This document shows, piece after piece, positions 34,886 through 44,614 of a DNA stretch of 64,000 bases. The DNA is from an uncultured Clostridia bacterium (GTDB lineage Bacteria > Bacillota > Clostridia > Oscillospirales > Ruminococcaceae): positions 35,035 to 99,034 of the forward strand of contig CANPYR010000002.1 of the NCBI GenBank assembly GCA_947588805.1, written 5' to 3'. A program made the position numbers and the translations under genes. Every line of letters begins with the position of its first letter. Position 1 is the stretch's first letter. Under the pieces are notes generated by a model. That model did no database searches and had not been told where the DNA came from. It saw only the letters and a list, made by a program, of their open reading frames with translations.

Positions 34886-36766
34886 ATGGGAATAAAGGTT
34901 CTTGACAAATCGGTATATGAGCTTATAGCGGCGGGAGAGGTGATCGAACGCCCTTCAAGCGTTGTCAAGGAGCTGGTGGAAAATTCAATCGACGCCGGCG
35001 CGGACAAGATAACGGTGGAAATACGTCACGGCGGCAGAAGCTATATAAGAGTTACCGACAACGGCTGCGGGATATTATTCGAGGAGATCCCGATAGCATT
35101 TGAAAGGCACGCCACCTCGAAGATAAACACTCAGGAGGACCTAAACGCGATCGGAACTCTGGGATTTCGCGGAGAAGCCTTGGCTTCGGTGTGCGCGGTA
35201 TCAAAGGTCGAGCTGACGACGAAAAGGCGCGAGGATGAATTCGGGTCGTTTTGCACCTGCGAAGCGGGAGAGATAACGGCTCTTGAAGAAACGGGATGCC
35301 CGGACGGAACTACGTTTATAATAAGAGATCTTTTTTATAACGTCCCCGCAAGGCTCAAATTCCTTAAAAAGGATGTGAGCGAGGGAAATTCAATTGCAAA
35401 CGTAGTTTCAAAGATAGCTCTTTCACGGCCGGACATATCCTTTAAATTCATCCGCGACGGAAAGACCGAGACTGTCACTCCCGGAGACGGAAGGCTTCTT
35501 TCTTCGATATATTCAGTCCTCGGAAAGGATTTTTACGGTACTCTCATCCCGTTAGACTATTCTCTGAACGGCGTGACTGTTACCGGATACATAACAAAGC
35601 CGCTCGGAGCAAGAGCTAACCGAAGCTTCCAGAATTTCTTCGTGAATCAAAGATACGTCAAATCCGTGACTGCGATGGTAGCGCTCGAGGAAGCATACCG
35701 AAACCAGATAATGGTAGGAAAATTCCCGGGCTGCGTGCTTATGATAGAGATAGACCCGGCAAGCACCGACGTAAACGTTCACCCGGCAAAGCTTGAGATC
35801 AGATTCAGCAACGAAAAACCGGTTTACGACGCGGTGTATTTCGCGGTCAAAAACGCGCTGATGATTAGCGACGACGTAACAGATTCCGCGCCGTCTCCCA
35901 AAGCTCAGACTCTGAGCCGAGCGGAGATATTCAGACAGCCCGAGCCGGAAACCGAACAGCTGACTCTGAGCTCTTCACAGGCGGCGCATATCGGTATGCC
36001 GGAGGAAAATAAAGAACCGAATAAACCGTTTATCGGCATTACCGATTCATTTTATGAAAAGCGTTCGGACATAGAGATATCCGAAAAGCCGAAGGATGAA
36101 AAAGTATATAAAGAACCCGATATCCCCAAGAATCGGGAAAATATCATCCCAAAGCCCGAGGAAGCTGCGAAGGATATCCCGACAAACGATCCGGTACAGG
36201 AGAATATAACGGTATTAGGCGAAGTTTTTAAGACATATATAGTCGCGCAGCGCGGGGAGGATATGTTTTTGATAGATAAGCACGCCGCGCACGAAAGGTA
36301 TAATTTTGAAAAGCTTAGAAACGGGATAGCCGAGGTAGAATGCCAAGAGCTTCTGAATCCGTTTGACATAACTCTTTCTTATGATTCTCACACGGCGGTG
36401 AAGGATAATACCGAGCTTTTGGAAAAATTCGGGTTCCGGCTTGAGATACTTCCCGCTCCCGAGGTCAGAATATGCGGAGTGCCGATACTTCTTACCGAGG
36501 ACGACCCCGCGGATATTCTCACCGAGACTGCGGACAGGCTTTCGGTGGGAGGAATACACGACAAGGACGGGATTTTCGACGAGCTTTTCCATTCCGTCGC
36601 CTGCAAGGCTTCGATAAAAGCGAACCGCCCGAGCGCTAAAGAGGAGCTCCAACACCTTGCGGAGCTTGTAATAGAAAACGACATACGCTACTGCCCGCAC
36701 GGAAGGCCGGCTATTATTAAATTCACGAAATATGAGCTTGAAAAGATGTTCAAGAGGGTAGTATGA
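34886..36766 (+). CDS. mutL: DNA mismatch repair protein MutL
   Basis: 626 residues. The GHKL ATPase motifs are VVKELVENSIDAGA, DNGCGI and TLGFRGEALASV. A disordered Pro/Glu-rich linker covers about 330-440. The C-terminal domain has IDKHAAHERYNFE, a variant of the DQHAxxE endonuclease motif with Lys for Gln, and CPHGRPAI. This indicates the nicking type of MutL used where MutH is absent. It overlaps miaA by 4 bp. Confidence 0.97.
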   Translation: MGIKVLDKSVYELIAAGEVIERPSSVVKELVENSIDAGADKITVEIRHGGRSYIRVTDNGCGILFEEIPIAFERHATSKINTQEDLNAIGTLGFRGEALASVCAVSKVELTTKRREDEFGSFCTCEAGEITALEETGCPDGTTFIIRDLFYNVPARLKFLKKDVSEGNSIANVVSKIALSRPDISFKFIRDGKTETVTPGDGRLLSSIYSVLGKDFYGTLIPLDYSLNGVTVTGYITKPLGARANRSFQNFFVNQRYVKSVTAMVALEEAYRNQIMVGKFPGCVLMIEIDPASTDVNVHPAKLEIRFSNEKPVYDAVYFAVKNALMISDDVTDSAPSPKAQTLSRAEIFRQPEPETEQLTLSSSQAAHIGMPEENKEPNKPFIGITDSFYEKRSDIEISEKPKDEKVYKEPDIPKNRENIIPKPEEAAKDIPTNDPVQENITVLGEVFKTYIVAQRGEDMFLIDKHAAHERYNFEKLRNGIAEVECQELLNPFDITLSYDSHTAVKDNTELLEKFGFRLEILPAPEVRICGVPILLTEDDPADILTETADRLSVGGIHDKDGIFDELFHSVACKASIKANRPSAKEELQHLAELVIENDIRYCPHGRPAIIKFTKYELEKMFKRVV

Positions 36767-37710
36767 TAAAATTGGCAGCCGTTATGGGACCTACGGCGTC
36801 CGGAAAAACAGCGCTTTCGGTAGAGCTTGCAAAGCGTTTCGACGGTGAAATAGTTTCCGCGGACAGTATGCAGATCTATAAGGGGATGTCGATAGCGACA
36901 GCAAAGCCTACTCCCGAAGAGCAAAACGGTATACCTCATCGGCTTATAGATTTTTTGGAGCCGTGGGAGGAATTTTCGGTCGCGGATTACGTAGAGCTTG
37001 CCCATAAGGAGATAGCAAAAATAGATAAAAGCGGAAAGCTTCCGATAATCTGCGGAGGGACCGGGCTTTATATCGATTCGCTGCTTGAAAATCTCAGCTT
37101 TTCGGAAACGGATACGGACGGGGATCTGAGAGCGGAGCTTTCAAAGCTCTCGGGTGAAAGGCTTCTTGAGATTTTAAGAGAATTTGATCCCGAAACCGCG
37201 GCGGCTCTTCATCCCGCAAACGTAAAGAGAATCATCCGGGCGATAGAAATCTATAAAACCTCCGGGATAACAATGTCGGAGCAGAAAAAAATCAGCAGAA
37301 AAAACAGCTCTCCGTATCTTTCGCTCAAAATTTGTCTTGATTTCAGGGACAGACAGAAGCTTTATGAAAGAATCGATAAAAGAGTGGATCTTATGCTTGA
37401 AGCCGGACTTATAGACGAAGCGAAAGAGGTGCTTTCCGGAGAACTTAAGACCTCGCGGCAGGCTATAGGATATAAGGAGCTTTCGCCGTACTTTTCCGGC
37501 GAGCTTGAATTAGAGGAATGCATAGAAAATCTTAAGCGCGCGACGAGACGTTACGCCAAGCGGCAGCTGTCATGGTTCAGGCGCGAAAAGAACGCCGTGT
37601 GGCTTTATCCGGACGACTATAACGGCTTTGACGGGCTTGCGGAAAGAGCCGCAGAGCTGACCGAAGATTTTTTAAGAGGAGGATCCGATGACATACAGAA
37701 GAATCCGTGA
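36763..37710 (+). CDS. miaA: tRNA dimethylallyltransferase
   Basis: 315 residues with the P-loop MGPTASGKTALSVELAK, SADSMQIYKGM and the catalytic Asp and Thr region CGGTGLYIDSLL, then RQAIGYKEL. It transfers a dimethylallyl group to A37 of tRNAs reading UNN codons. It overlaps mutL and the next gene by short stretches, so all belong to one transcript. Confidence 0.97.
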   Translation: MIKLAAVMGPTASGKTALSVELAKRFDGEIVSADSMQIYKGMSIATAKPTPEEQNGIPHRLIDFLEPWEEFSVADYVELAHKEIAKIDKSGKLPIICGGTGLYIDSLLENLSFSETDTDGDLRAELSKLSGERLLEILREFDPETAAALHPANVKRIIRAIEIYKTSGITMSEQKKISRKNSSPYLSLKICLDFRDRQKLYERIDKRVDLMLEAGLIDEAKEVLSGELKTSRQAIGYKELSPYFSGELELEECIENLKRATRRYAKRQLSWFRREKNAVWLYPDDYNGFDGLAERAAELTEDFLRGGSDDIQKNP

Positions 37711-38911
37711 CGCGATTTTGATGTTTTTGATAGCGCTCTGCGTCGCAGTGATCATTATCTCGCAGATCTATATCGGAGTCCACGGGACCGAAAACACCCA
37801 GGACGCGGTGCTTTATACCTGCAAAGAGAGCTTAAGCTTCACCGGCGTTTTCGTAAGGGACGAGACGGTGATATATTCCGACTATACCGGAAAGGGGATA
37901 ATGAACTACACCGTATCGGACGGCTCAAGACTTTCAAAGGATTCCACCGTCGCGATGATATACGACAGCAACACGCAGATATATAACCGCTACAGGATCG
38001 AGCGGCTGACTAAAGAGCTCGAAAACCTCGAGCGCGCAAACGACAGGGGAGTTACCGATTACGCGCAGCCGGAGTTTATATATAATCAGATCTCCGACAG
38101 CTATAAAAATCTTCTTCTTAATCTTGACGGCGGGAAGCTCGATATAGTATACGACGACAGTCTTGATCTATTAAAGCTGATGAATATATATAACGTCGCT
38201 ACGAACGCCGAAAACGATTTCGATTCAAGGATATCGCTTCTAAACGAAGAGATAAAAAATCTCAGCGCTGCCCTAAAGGAGCCGGAAGCGGTCATAACAT
38301 CCAAAGATACGGGATACTTTACCAAAAACGTAGACGGCTACGAATCCGAGCTTTCGACCGACGGGATAGAAAACATGACCGTCGAGCAGATAAAGGGAAT
38401 AATCGAAAAGCCTGATAACCGCTCTTCGTCAGATCTTCGGGCGATAGGGAAGGTGTTTAAAGACTATTCCTGGAAGATGGTGGGAGTGATAAACGTCGCG
38501 AACAGATACTTCGTGCATGAAAAGCTGCAATTTTCCATCGACTCCTCGGAAAAGATCCACACAGTCACGGTTGAGAGCATAACTCCGACCGGAAACGGTA
38601 ACGAAGCGATAATAGTGATAAGCTGCGACGAGCTTGACAGCGAGCTCGCAAGCTCAAGGACCGCCGACGTTGAGCTTACTTTTGTGGAAGCCACGGGAAT
38701 AAGAGCGCCAAGAACCGCTATAAGATTCGTAGGCGGGGAAAAGGGCGTATATGTGATGGTAGGGGAGCAGCTTGAATTCAAAAAACTCGACGTAATTTAT
38801 GAGGGAGACGACTATGTTCTGTCAAAAAACACCTCCGACAGCGACTATCTTAACCTCTACGACCGCATCGTTATCGACCCGATTTCATCAAAATCCGAAA
38901 ATGAAGCGTAA
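37688..38911 (+). CDS. HlyD-like membrane-anchored protein
   Basis: 407 residues. One N-terminal membrane helix (AILMFLIALCVAVIIISQIYI) precedes a long extracytoplasmic part with a barrel-sandwich-like start (GVFVRDETVIYSDYTG, GSRLSKDSTVAMIYDS), a coiled-coil segment about 100-190 and a beta-rich end. This resembles HlyD/RND adaptor proteins, but no ABC transporter is adjacent. In Clostridia such a gene commonly precedes sepF, which suggests an envelope or division role; this is inference. It overlaps miaA by 23 bp. Confidence 0.75.
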   Translation: MTYRRIRDAILMFLIALCVAVIIISQIYIGVHGTENTQDAVLYTCKESLSFTGVFVRDETVIYSDYTGKGIMNYTVSDGSRLSKDSTVAMIYDSNTQIYNRYRIERLTKELENLERANDRGVTDYAQPEFIYNQISDSYKNLLLNLDGGKLDIVYDDSLDLLKLMNIYNVATNAENDFDSRISLLNEEIKNLSAALKEPEAVITSKDTGYFTKNVDGYESELSTDGIENMTVEQIKGIIEKPDNRSSSDLRAIGKVFKDYSWKMVGVINVANRYFVHEKLQFSIDSSEKIHTVTVESITPTGNGNEAIIVISCDELDSELASSRTADVELTFVEATGIRAPRTAIRFVGGEKGVYVMVGEQLEFKKLDVIYEGDDYVLSKNTSDSDYLNLYDRIVIDPISSKSENEA

Positions 38912-38937
38912 AATTATTAAAAAATTCCCCAAAAACC

Positions 38938-38966
38938 TTGACAATCGCTCCAAAATGTACGATAAT
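38938..38966 (+). promoter_or_regulatory. Sigma-A promoter of sepF cluster
   Basis: Consensus TTGACA (38938-38943), 17-bp spacer, GATAAT (38961-38966). It lies just after the HlyD-like gene and gives a leader of about 100 bases for sepF. Confidence 0.8.
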
Positions 38967-39021
38967 AGATATGATGGAGAAATAATATAAAAGTTACAGA
39001 CGGTAAATAAGTAAGTAGAAA

Positions 39022-39056
39022 ATTGTAAATTGTAAATATCGGGGGCGACGCCCCCT
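39022..39056 (+). other. Repeat and GC hairpin in sepF leader
   Basis: A tandem AAATTGT/AAATTGT/AAAT stretch is followed by GGGGGCGACGCCCCC, a compact 6-bp G/C stem with a GAC loop. There is no T-tract, so it is not a terminator. It lies 20 bp before sepF and may be a degenerate interspersed repeat or a translation-affecting stem. Confidence 0.5.
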
Positions 39057-39075
39057 GAAAAGATGGAGGATAACT

Positions 39076-39492
39076 ATGAGCGTAATTGATTCAATCAGGA
39101 ATTTCGTTTTGGGCGAAGAGGAAGAATACCAGCCCATCTACGAAGAGGAAACCGCACAGACTGTAGACGTTGCCGAGGAAAGGCGCAACCGCGAGGTCAA
39201 AATCGCCACCACCGCCACTGTGCAGATCGTTTTAGCGCGTCCCGCCGACTTCTCCGAGGTCAAATCGATCGGCGACGATCTCAACAACCAGAAGACCGTT
39301 CTTTTAAACCTTGAGCAGGTCAAGTCCGAGGACGCAAAGCGCATCATGGACTTCCTTTCGGGAGTCGCATACGCAAACGAGGCGACCATAAAGATGACCG
39401 CCCAGAAGACCTTTGTAATAATGCCCAAAAACGTCGGATTCTCAGGCGTAGATCTCATGAGCGAGCTTGAGAACAACGGCTATACTTTCTGA
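39076..39492 (+). CDS. sepF: Cell division protein SepF
   Basis: 138 residues, with an N-terminal amphipathic start (SVIDSIRNFVLGEEEEYQP), an acidic linker and the SepF core (VQIVLARPADFSEVKSIGDD, TVLLNLEQVKSEDAKRIMDF, FLSGVAYANEATIKM). It tethers FtsZ to the membrane during division. The ribosome site GGAGG precedes ATG 39076. It overlaps ylmH by one base. Confidence 0.97.
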   Translation: MSVIDSIRNFVLGEEEEYQPIYEEETAQTVDVAEERRNREVKIATTATVQIVLARPADFSEVKSIGDDLNNQKTVLLNLEQVKSEDAKRIMDFLSGVAYANEATIKMTAQKTFVIMPKNVGFSGVDLMSELENNGYTF

Positions 39493-40250
39493 TGCCCTTT
39501 TCCGCGTTGCCGGCCGGCGAGGAGGACAGGCTTCTTCTAAGGCATATTCTTGATCTTAAGGCCAGGCATGAAAAAACGGGCAGGGTAATTTATTCAAATT
39601 TTTTGGACGACAGGCAGCTTGCAATTTGCGAGACTGCCTTGAAGTCGGATAAGACTGAGGATTTCACTACGCTCGGCGGCTATGAAAACGCTGAGCGCAG
39701 GGTTATTTCTTTCGGCGTTCCAGAGCCTTGGGATAAGCTTCCGTTTTCTGCGGCGGTATTCAACTATCCCGAGGAATACGGGCTTACGCACCGCGACTTC
39801 TTAGGAAGCCTTATGGCGCTCGGAATCAAGCGGGAGCTTTTAGGGGATATACTTGTCGGAAAGGGCCGCACGGCGGTATTTGTGATAAATACCGCGGTTC
39901 CGCTTGTTTTTGAGATGAAAAAGATAGGAAGAGTGGGAGTGAGCGTATCCGACGATTTTTCCGAGGAGGATATACCGAAGCAGGAGTTTGAAGAGATCCG
40001 TTCCACCGTTTCATCCCTAAGACTCGACTCCGTAACGGCGACCGCTTTAAGGCTTTCAAGAGATAAGGCTCAGGAGCTTATCAGGCAGAAGGGCGTAAGC
40101 AGAAACCGCGTTATTACCTATCAGCCGGATTTAAAGGTATCGTCAGGCGACAGGTTTTCTGTTCGCGGCTTCGGGAAATTCGAGCTTTCCGAGGTCGGGG
40201 GACAGTCAAGAAAAGACAGAACGATAATTACAATAAAAAAATATAAATAA
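39492..40250 (+). CDS. ylmH: YlmH-type S4 RNA-binding protein
   Basis: 252 residues. The N-terminal two-thirds match the YlmH domain (FLDDRQLAICETALK, REFLGSLMALGIKRELLGDI-like region), and the end holds an S4 domain (RDKAQELIRQKGVSRN, SGDRFSVRGFGKFEL). In Bacillus it belongs to the division cluster and binds ribosomes. The gene follows sepF without a gap. Confidence 0.95.
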   Translation: MPFSALPAGEEDRLLLRHILDLKARHEKTGRVIYSNFLDDRQLAICETALKSDKTEDFTTLGGYENAERRVISFGVPEPWDKLPFSAAVFNYPEEYGLTHRDFLGSLMALGIKRELLGDILVGKGRTAVFVINTAVPLVFEMKKIGRVGVSVSDDFSEEDIPKQEFEEIRSTVSSLRLDSVTATALRLSRDKAQELIRQKGVSRNRVITYQPDLKVSSGDRFSVRGFGKFELSEVGGQSRKDRTIITIKKYK

Positions 40251-40292
40251 TACGGAACTCGGTTCCGGCAAATGAACAGGAGGTAAAAGCAT

Positions 40293-41042
40293 ATGAACCC
40301 GCAGGACATTTCCAACAAGAAGTTTGAAAAATCGATGTCAGGCTATAAGACGGAGGACGTTGACGAATATCTCCGCGACGTGGCCATCGCTTATGCAAAG
40401 GCGATAAAGGACAAGGAAGAGAGCGAGCTTAAAATAGTAAAGCTCGTTGAGAAGATAAACGAATACCGAAACGACGAGGACGCTATACGCGACGCTTTGC
40501 TCGTAGCCCAGAAGCAGGGAAACAGGATCGTTGCGGAGGCCAAGGCCGAAGCTGAGAATATAGTTTCCGAAGCTCAGGCTAAGCGCGACGCGATGATGGC
40601 AGAGATCCAAAACGACTGCGACGCCCTAAAGCGCTCCGAGATCGAAAAGGTCTATAACGCTATTAAAGCCGAGAAGGAAAAGCTCGACGCGGTTGAAGCC
40701 GCTGCAAAGACGAGGATGGAGCTCCAAAACGATAAGCTCAACACCCTTAAGAAGGAAGTCACCGATTTTAAGCGCAAGCTTATAGTTATGCTCGACGAGC
40801 AGATAAAGCTTGCGGTAGCGCTTCCCGAGCTTACCGACGAGCAGATTGAGAATATCATGAACGCCGAAGCCGCTCCCGCGCAGGCTGTAAAGACCGAAGC
40901 TCCCGTTCCCGAGGAGCCGAAGCCGCATAACGCCGAAGAAAGCAAGGAGCCGAAAACGCCGACCGCGTTCGGATTCTCCGAATTCAAGCGTCAGAATTAC
41001 ACAGCAGACGATCTTAAATTCGGCCAGAACACAAAGCATTGA
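40293..41042 (+). CDS. divIVA: DivIVA-domain protein
   Basis: 249 residues. The N-terminal lipid-binding motif is NPQDISNKKFEKSMSGYK followed by DVDEYLRDVA. The middle is a long coiled coil (about 30-175, many Glu/Lys/Ala). The end is Pro/Glu-rich and finishes with an Phe/Lys segment. It marks curved membrane at poles or septum. It comes after ylmH in the conserved division order. Confidence 0.95.
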   Translation: MNPQDISNKKFEKSMSGYKTEDVDEYLRDVAIAYAKAIKDKEESELKIVKLVEKINEYRNDEDAIRDALLVAQKQGNRIVAEAKAEAENIVSEAQAKRDAMMAEIQNDCDALKRSEIEKVYNAIKAEKEKLDAVEAAAKTRMELQNDKLNTLKKEVTDFKRKLIVMLDEQIKLAVALPELTDEQIENIMNAEAAPAQAVKTEAPVPEEPKPHNAEESKEPKTPTAFGFSEFKRQNYTADDLKFGQNTKH

Positions 41043-41110
41043 CAAAACGGTCCGCAGTTTACGGATCTATATGAAATTACATATTTTATTTATCGAAGGA
41101 GAAAGTTTTA

Positions 41111-43900
41111 ATGCCGGTAGACTATAACAAGACGCTCAATCTTCCCGAGACCGACTATCCTATGAGAGGAAATCTCCCGACCAAGGAGCCGGGAATGGTC
41201 AAGCAGTGGGACGAGGAGTGTCTTTACAACAAAATCCTTAAGAAAAACGAGGGCAAGCCATCATATATTCTTCACGACGGCCCTCCCTATGCAAACGGCG
41301 ATATCCACCTCGGCACCGCGCTTAATAAGGTGCTTAAGGATATAATCGTTAAGCAGAAGAATATGTCCGGATTCTGCGCTCACTACGTTCCGGGCTGGGA
41401 TACCCACGGACTTCCCACCGAGCTTAAAGCGATGAAGGCGATAGGAGTCGAGAACGGCGCTATCCCTCCGCTCGAGCTCAGAAAGCACTGCCGTGAATTT
41501 GCGCTTTCGTATGTGGAATCTCAGAAAGAGCAGTTCAAGCGTCTCGGAGTTCTGGGAGATTTTGAGAACCCGTATATCACGCTCCAGCCCGAGTTTGAAG
41601 CAAGACAGATAGAGGTCTTCGGCGTTATGGCGAAAAAAGGCTTCATCTATAAAGGACTGAAGCCGGTATACTGGTGCCCCGACTGCCAAACCGCTCTTGC
41701 GGAAGCCGAGATAGAATATCAGGACGATCCCTGCTATTCCGTATATGTAAAATTCAAGGTCGCGGACGACAGGGGAGTGCTTGCGCCTTTAGGTCTTGAT
41801 ATGGATAAGACGTACTTCGTTATCTGGACCACTACCACCTGGACTCTGCCCGGAAACCTTGCTATATGCTTAGGACCGGAATACGAGTATACCGTAGTTC
41901 AGGCGAACGGCGAAAACTATATCATGGCGCGCGAGCTTATCGAGCCCACTCTCAAGGCCGCAGGGATAACCGAATATACGACTGTCGGCTCGTTCACAGG
42001 AAAAGAGCTTGAATACTGCACCGCATATCATCCCTTCCTTGACAGGACTTCTTTGGTAATCTGCGGAGACCACGTAACTCTTGAAAGCGGTACCGGCTGC
42101 GTTCACACCGCTCCGGGATACGGCGTTGACGACTTTGAGATAGGGAATAAATACAACGTCGGTATAATCGTAGGCGTTGATGAAAAGGGATACCTGACCA
42201 AGGATTCCGGAGAGCAGTTCGCAGGTCTTAAGACCGACGACGCAAATAAAGAGATCGCAAAGCACATGGCCGCCACCGGCTCGCTCTTTGCGACGGAAAA
42301 GATAACTCACCAGTACCCGCACTGCTGGAGGTGCAAATCTCCGATACTTTTCAGAGCTACTGAACAGTGGTTCTGCTCGGTCGACAGCATCAAGGACCAG
42401 GCGGTAAAGGCGATCGAGGGCGTAAAGTGGATCCCGGAGTGGGGCGAAGAGAGGATAAAGGGAATGGTAAGAGACCGTTCCGACTGGTGCATTTCCCGCC
42501 AGAGAACCTGGGGCGTTCCAATCCCGATAGTATACTGCAAGAGCTGCGGGAAGGCGATAATAAACGACGATACCATTAAATCCATCGCCGCCGTCTTCAG
42601 AAAGGAAGGCTCGGACGCGTGGTGGGCGCACGACGTAAACGAGCTTATACCCGGGCTTAAGTGCGAATGCGGCTGCACGGAGTTTGAGAAGGAAAAGGAC
42701 ATACTTGACGTATGGTTTGACTCTGGCGTTACTCATACCGCGGTTTTGGATCAGCGCGAGGGACTTCATTCTCCCGCCGACCTCTATCTTGAAGGCGCGG
42801 ACCAGTACAGAGGATGGTTCCAGTCGTCGCTTCTTACTTCCGTCGCGATAAACGGAACCGCTCCCTATAAGGCGGTTTGCACTCACGGCTGGGTAGTTGA
42901 CGGACAGGGGAAGATCATGCATAAATCCCTCGGAAACGGAATCGAGCCGAAGGAGATATATGAAAAGAACGGCGCGGATATCTTAAGACTCTGGGTCGCT
43001 TCGAGCGATTATCACTCCGATATCAGGATATCCAAGGAGATCTTAGCTCAGATATCCGAAGCCTACAAGAAGGTAAGAAATACCGCAAGATACATCCTCG
43101 GAAACATCTGCAACCAGGGCGGCTTCAATTTCGATACCGACGCAGTATCGCTTGATAAGCTCGCCGAGATAGACAAGTGGGCGCTTATAAAGCTTAATCA
43201 GCTCATCAAAAAGGCCGATGAAGCGTATAACGACTTCGATTTCCATATCGTCTTCAAATCCATCCACAACTTCTGCGTAGTTGAGATGTCAAACTTCTAT
43301 CTTGACATAATCAAAGACAGACTTTACTGCGAGGAGCCGAAGAGCGAGATTAGAAGAAGCGCTCAGACCGCGATGTATATAATCCTCTCCGCGCTTGCAA
43401 GGCTTGTCGCGCCGATAATTCCGTTTACTGCGGACGAGATCTGGCACTACATCCCGCACTGCAAGGAAGACAACGGCGAGAGCGTATTCTTAAACGATAT
43501 GCCGAAGCCGGTCGATATCAAGATCTCTGAGGAATTCGAGAAAAAGTGGGAGTTCATCTATAAGCTCCGCGACGACGTCAAAAAAGCGCTTGAAATAAAG
43601 CGCGCCGACAAGGTTATCGGTTCGTCTCTTGAAGCCGACGTTACGCTTACAGCCGACGGAGAGCTTTACGACGAAGTGAAAGCGGTCGAAGCCGAGCTTC
43701 CGGCAGTATTCATCGTTTCAAAGGTTAGCGTAATAAAGGGAGACGGCGAAAACAAGGGAGAAGTCACAGGCGTATCTATAGATATCAAACACGCCGAGGG
43801 CGGCAAGTGCGAGCGTTGCTGGACGTATTCCGATTACGTAGGCTCCTGCGCCGAGCATCCGACGTTATGTGAGCGCTGCGCTCACACCGTTTCGGATTAA
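41111..43900 (+). CDS. ileS: Isoleucyl-tRNA synthetase
   Basis: 929 residues, class I. The HIGH-region is [17 protein letters not shown] (HLGT in place of HIGH). The editing domain spans about 190-400 ([24 protein letters not shown]). The KMSKS loop reads KIMHKSLGN. The anticodon-binding region is followed by a C-terminal zinc module with [12 protein letters not shown] and CERCAHTV. No T-box was found in the 68-bp gap after divIVA. Ribosome site AAGGAG. Confidence 0.98.
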   Translation: MPVDYNKTLNLPETDYPMRGNLPTKEPGMVKQWDEECLYNKILKKNEGKPSYILHDGPPYANGDIHLGTALNKVLKDIIVKQKNMSGFCAHYVPGWDTHGLPTELKAMKAIGVENGAIPPLELRKHCREFALSYVESQKEQFKRLGVLGDFENPYITLQPEFEARQIEVFGVMAKKGFIYKGLKPVYWCPDCQTALAEAEIEYQDDPCYSVYVKFKVADDRGVLAPLGLDMDKTYFVIWTTTTWTLPGNLAICLGPEYEYTVVQANGENYIMARELIEPTLKAAGITEYTTVGSFTGKELEYCTAYHPFLDRTSLVICGDHVTLESGTGCVHTAPGYGVDDFEIGNKYNVGIIVGVDEKGYLTKDSGEQFAGLKTDDANKEIAKHMAATGSLFATEKITHQYPHCWRCKSPILFRATEQWFCSVDSIKDQAVKAIEGVKWIPEWGEERIKGMVRDRSDWCISRQRTWGVPIPIVYCKSCGKAIINDDTIKSIAAVFRKEGSDAWWAHDVNELIPGLKCECGCTEFEKEKDILDVWFDSGVTHTAVLDQREGLHSPADLYLEGADQYRGWFQSSLLTSVAINGTAPYKAVCTHGWVVDGQGKIMHKSLGNGIEPKEIYEKNGADILRLWVASSDYHSDIRISKEILAQISEAYKKVRNTARYILGNICNQGGFNFDTDAVSLDKLAEIDKWALIKLNQLIKKADEAYNDFDFHIVFKSIHNFCVVEMSNFYLDIIKDRLYCEEPKSEIRRSAQTAMYIILSALARLVAPIIPFTADEIWHYIPHCKEDNGESVFLNDMPKPVDIKISEEFEKKWEFIYKLRDDVKKALEIKRADKVIGSSLEADVTLTADGELYDEVKAVEAELPAVFIVSKVSVIKGDGENKGEVTGVSIDIKHAEGGKCERCWTYSDYVGSCAEHPTLCERCAHTVSD

Positions 43901-43924
43901 AGAGATTAAATTATAAATTTATAT

Positions 43925-44614
43925 ATGCTGAAACTGATATTGATCTTAGTATATGTAATGCTCTTCGCCGTTTTGCTAATAACGGTAAGAGCGCTCAGAA
44001 ACCTGATCTCATCAAACGGAATCAGGAACATGATCTATTCGCTTATAACGGTTTCGGGGCTTGTGACGGTCGATCAGCTTTTAAAACTCTTGGTCGTATA
44101 TAACTACCCCGAATGCCGAGGGGCGATCAGAAACTATTATACCTTCGAGCTCTTTGGGATAAGAATTTTCAGCCTGACCCACATAAGAAACGACGGCGCG
44201 GGCTGGAGCATCTTAGGCGGTCAGACGGTGCTTTTATCGTCGTTCACGCTTATAGTTGTCATAGGGATCGTGATCTATATGATAATTCGCAGAAAAATGC
44301 TGAAGAGCTCAGAATGGATATCGCTGGACCTTATAATCGCCGGAGGTCTCGGAAACCTTATAGACCGGCTCAGGATGCTTATCGAAGGCACAGATAAATT
44401 TTCCGGAGTAATCGATTATATAAAGCTTGATTTTATAAATTTCCCGGTATTCAATTTTGCGGATTGCTGCGTAGTTGCGGGAGCTATACTCTTTTGCGCG
44501 GTAATGATCTTTGACGAGATCAAGGAAGAAAAGGACAAAAAACACCGCAAAAAGCTCAGCGAAGCCGCGGCTTCGGAGGAAAATATAACGGAGCAAAGCG
44601 ATGAACCGCTATAA
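43925..44614 (+). CDS. lspA: Lipoprotein signal peptidase II
   Basis: 229 residues, longer than the usual 150-170. An extra N-terminal hydrophobic helix (about 1-24) precedes the core. Core motifs: VTVDQLLK, the RNDGAGWSI box, GGLGNLIDRLR with a catalytic Asp, and VFNFADCCVV with the second. A Lys/Glu-rich tail covers the last 35 residues. The ribosome site is weak, and ATG 44028 (194 residues) is an alternative start without the extra helix. It cleaves lipoprotein signal peptides, serving the lipoproteins seen elsewhere in the window. Confidence 0.92.
   Translation: MLKLILILVYVMLFAVLLITVRALRNLISSNGIRNMIYSLITVSGLVTVDQLLKLLVVYNYPECRGAIRNYYTFELFGIRIFSLTHIRNDGAGWSILGGQTVLLSSFTLIVVIGIVIYMIIRRKMLKSSEWISLDLIIAGGLGNLIDRLRMLIEGTDKFSGVIDYIKLDFINFPVFNFADCCVVAGAILFCAVMIFDEIKEEKDKKHRKKLSEAAASEENITEQSDEPL

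Noticed and set aside
41043-41110. T-box before ileS
   Set aside because: The gap is 68 bp with only a weak 6-bp stem and no T-box sequence.
41870-42922. Minus-strand frame of 350 codons opposite ileS
   Set aside because: ileS is unambiguous across this stretch; the frame has no start signals or motifs.
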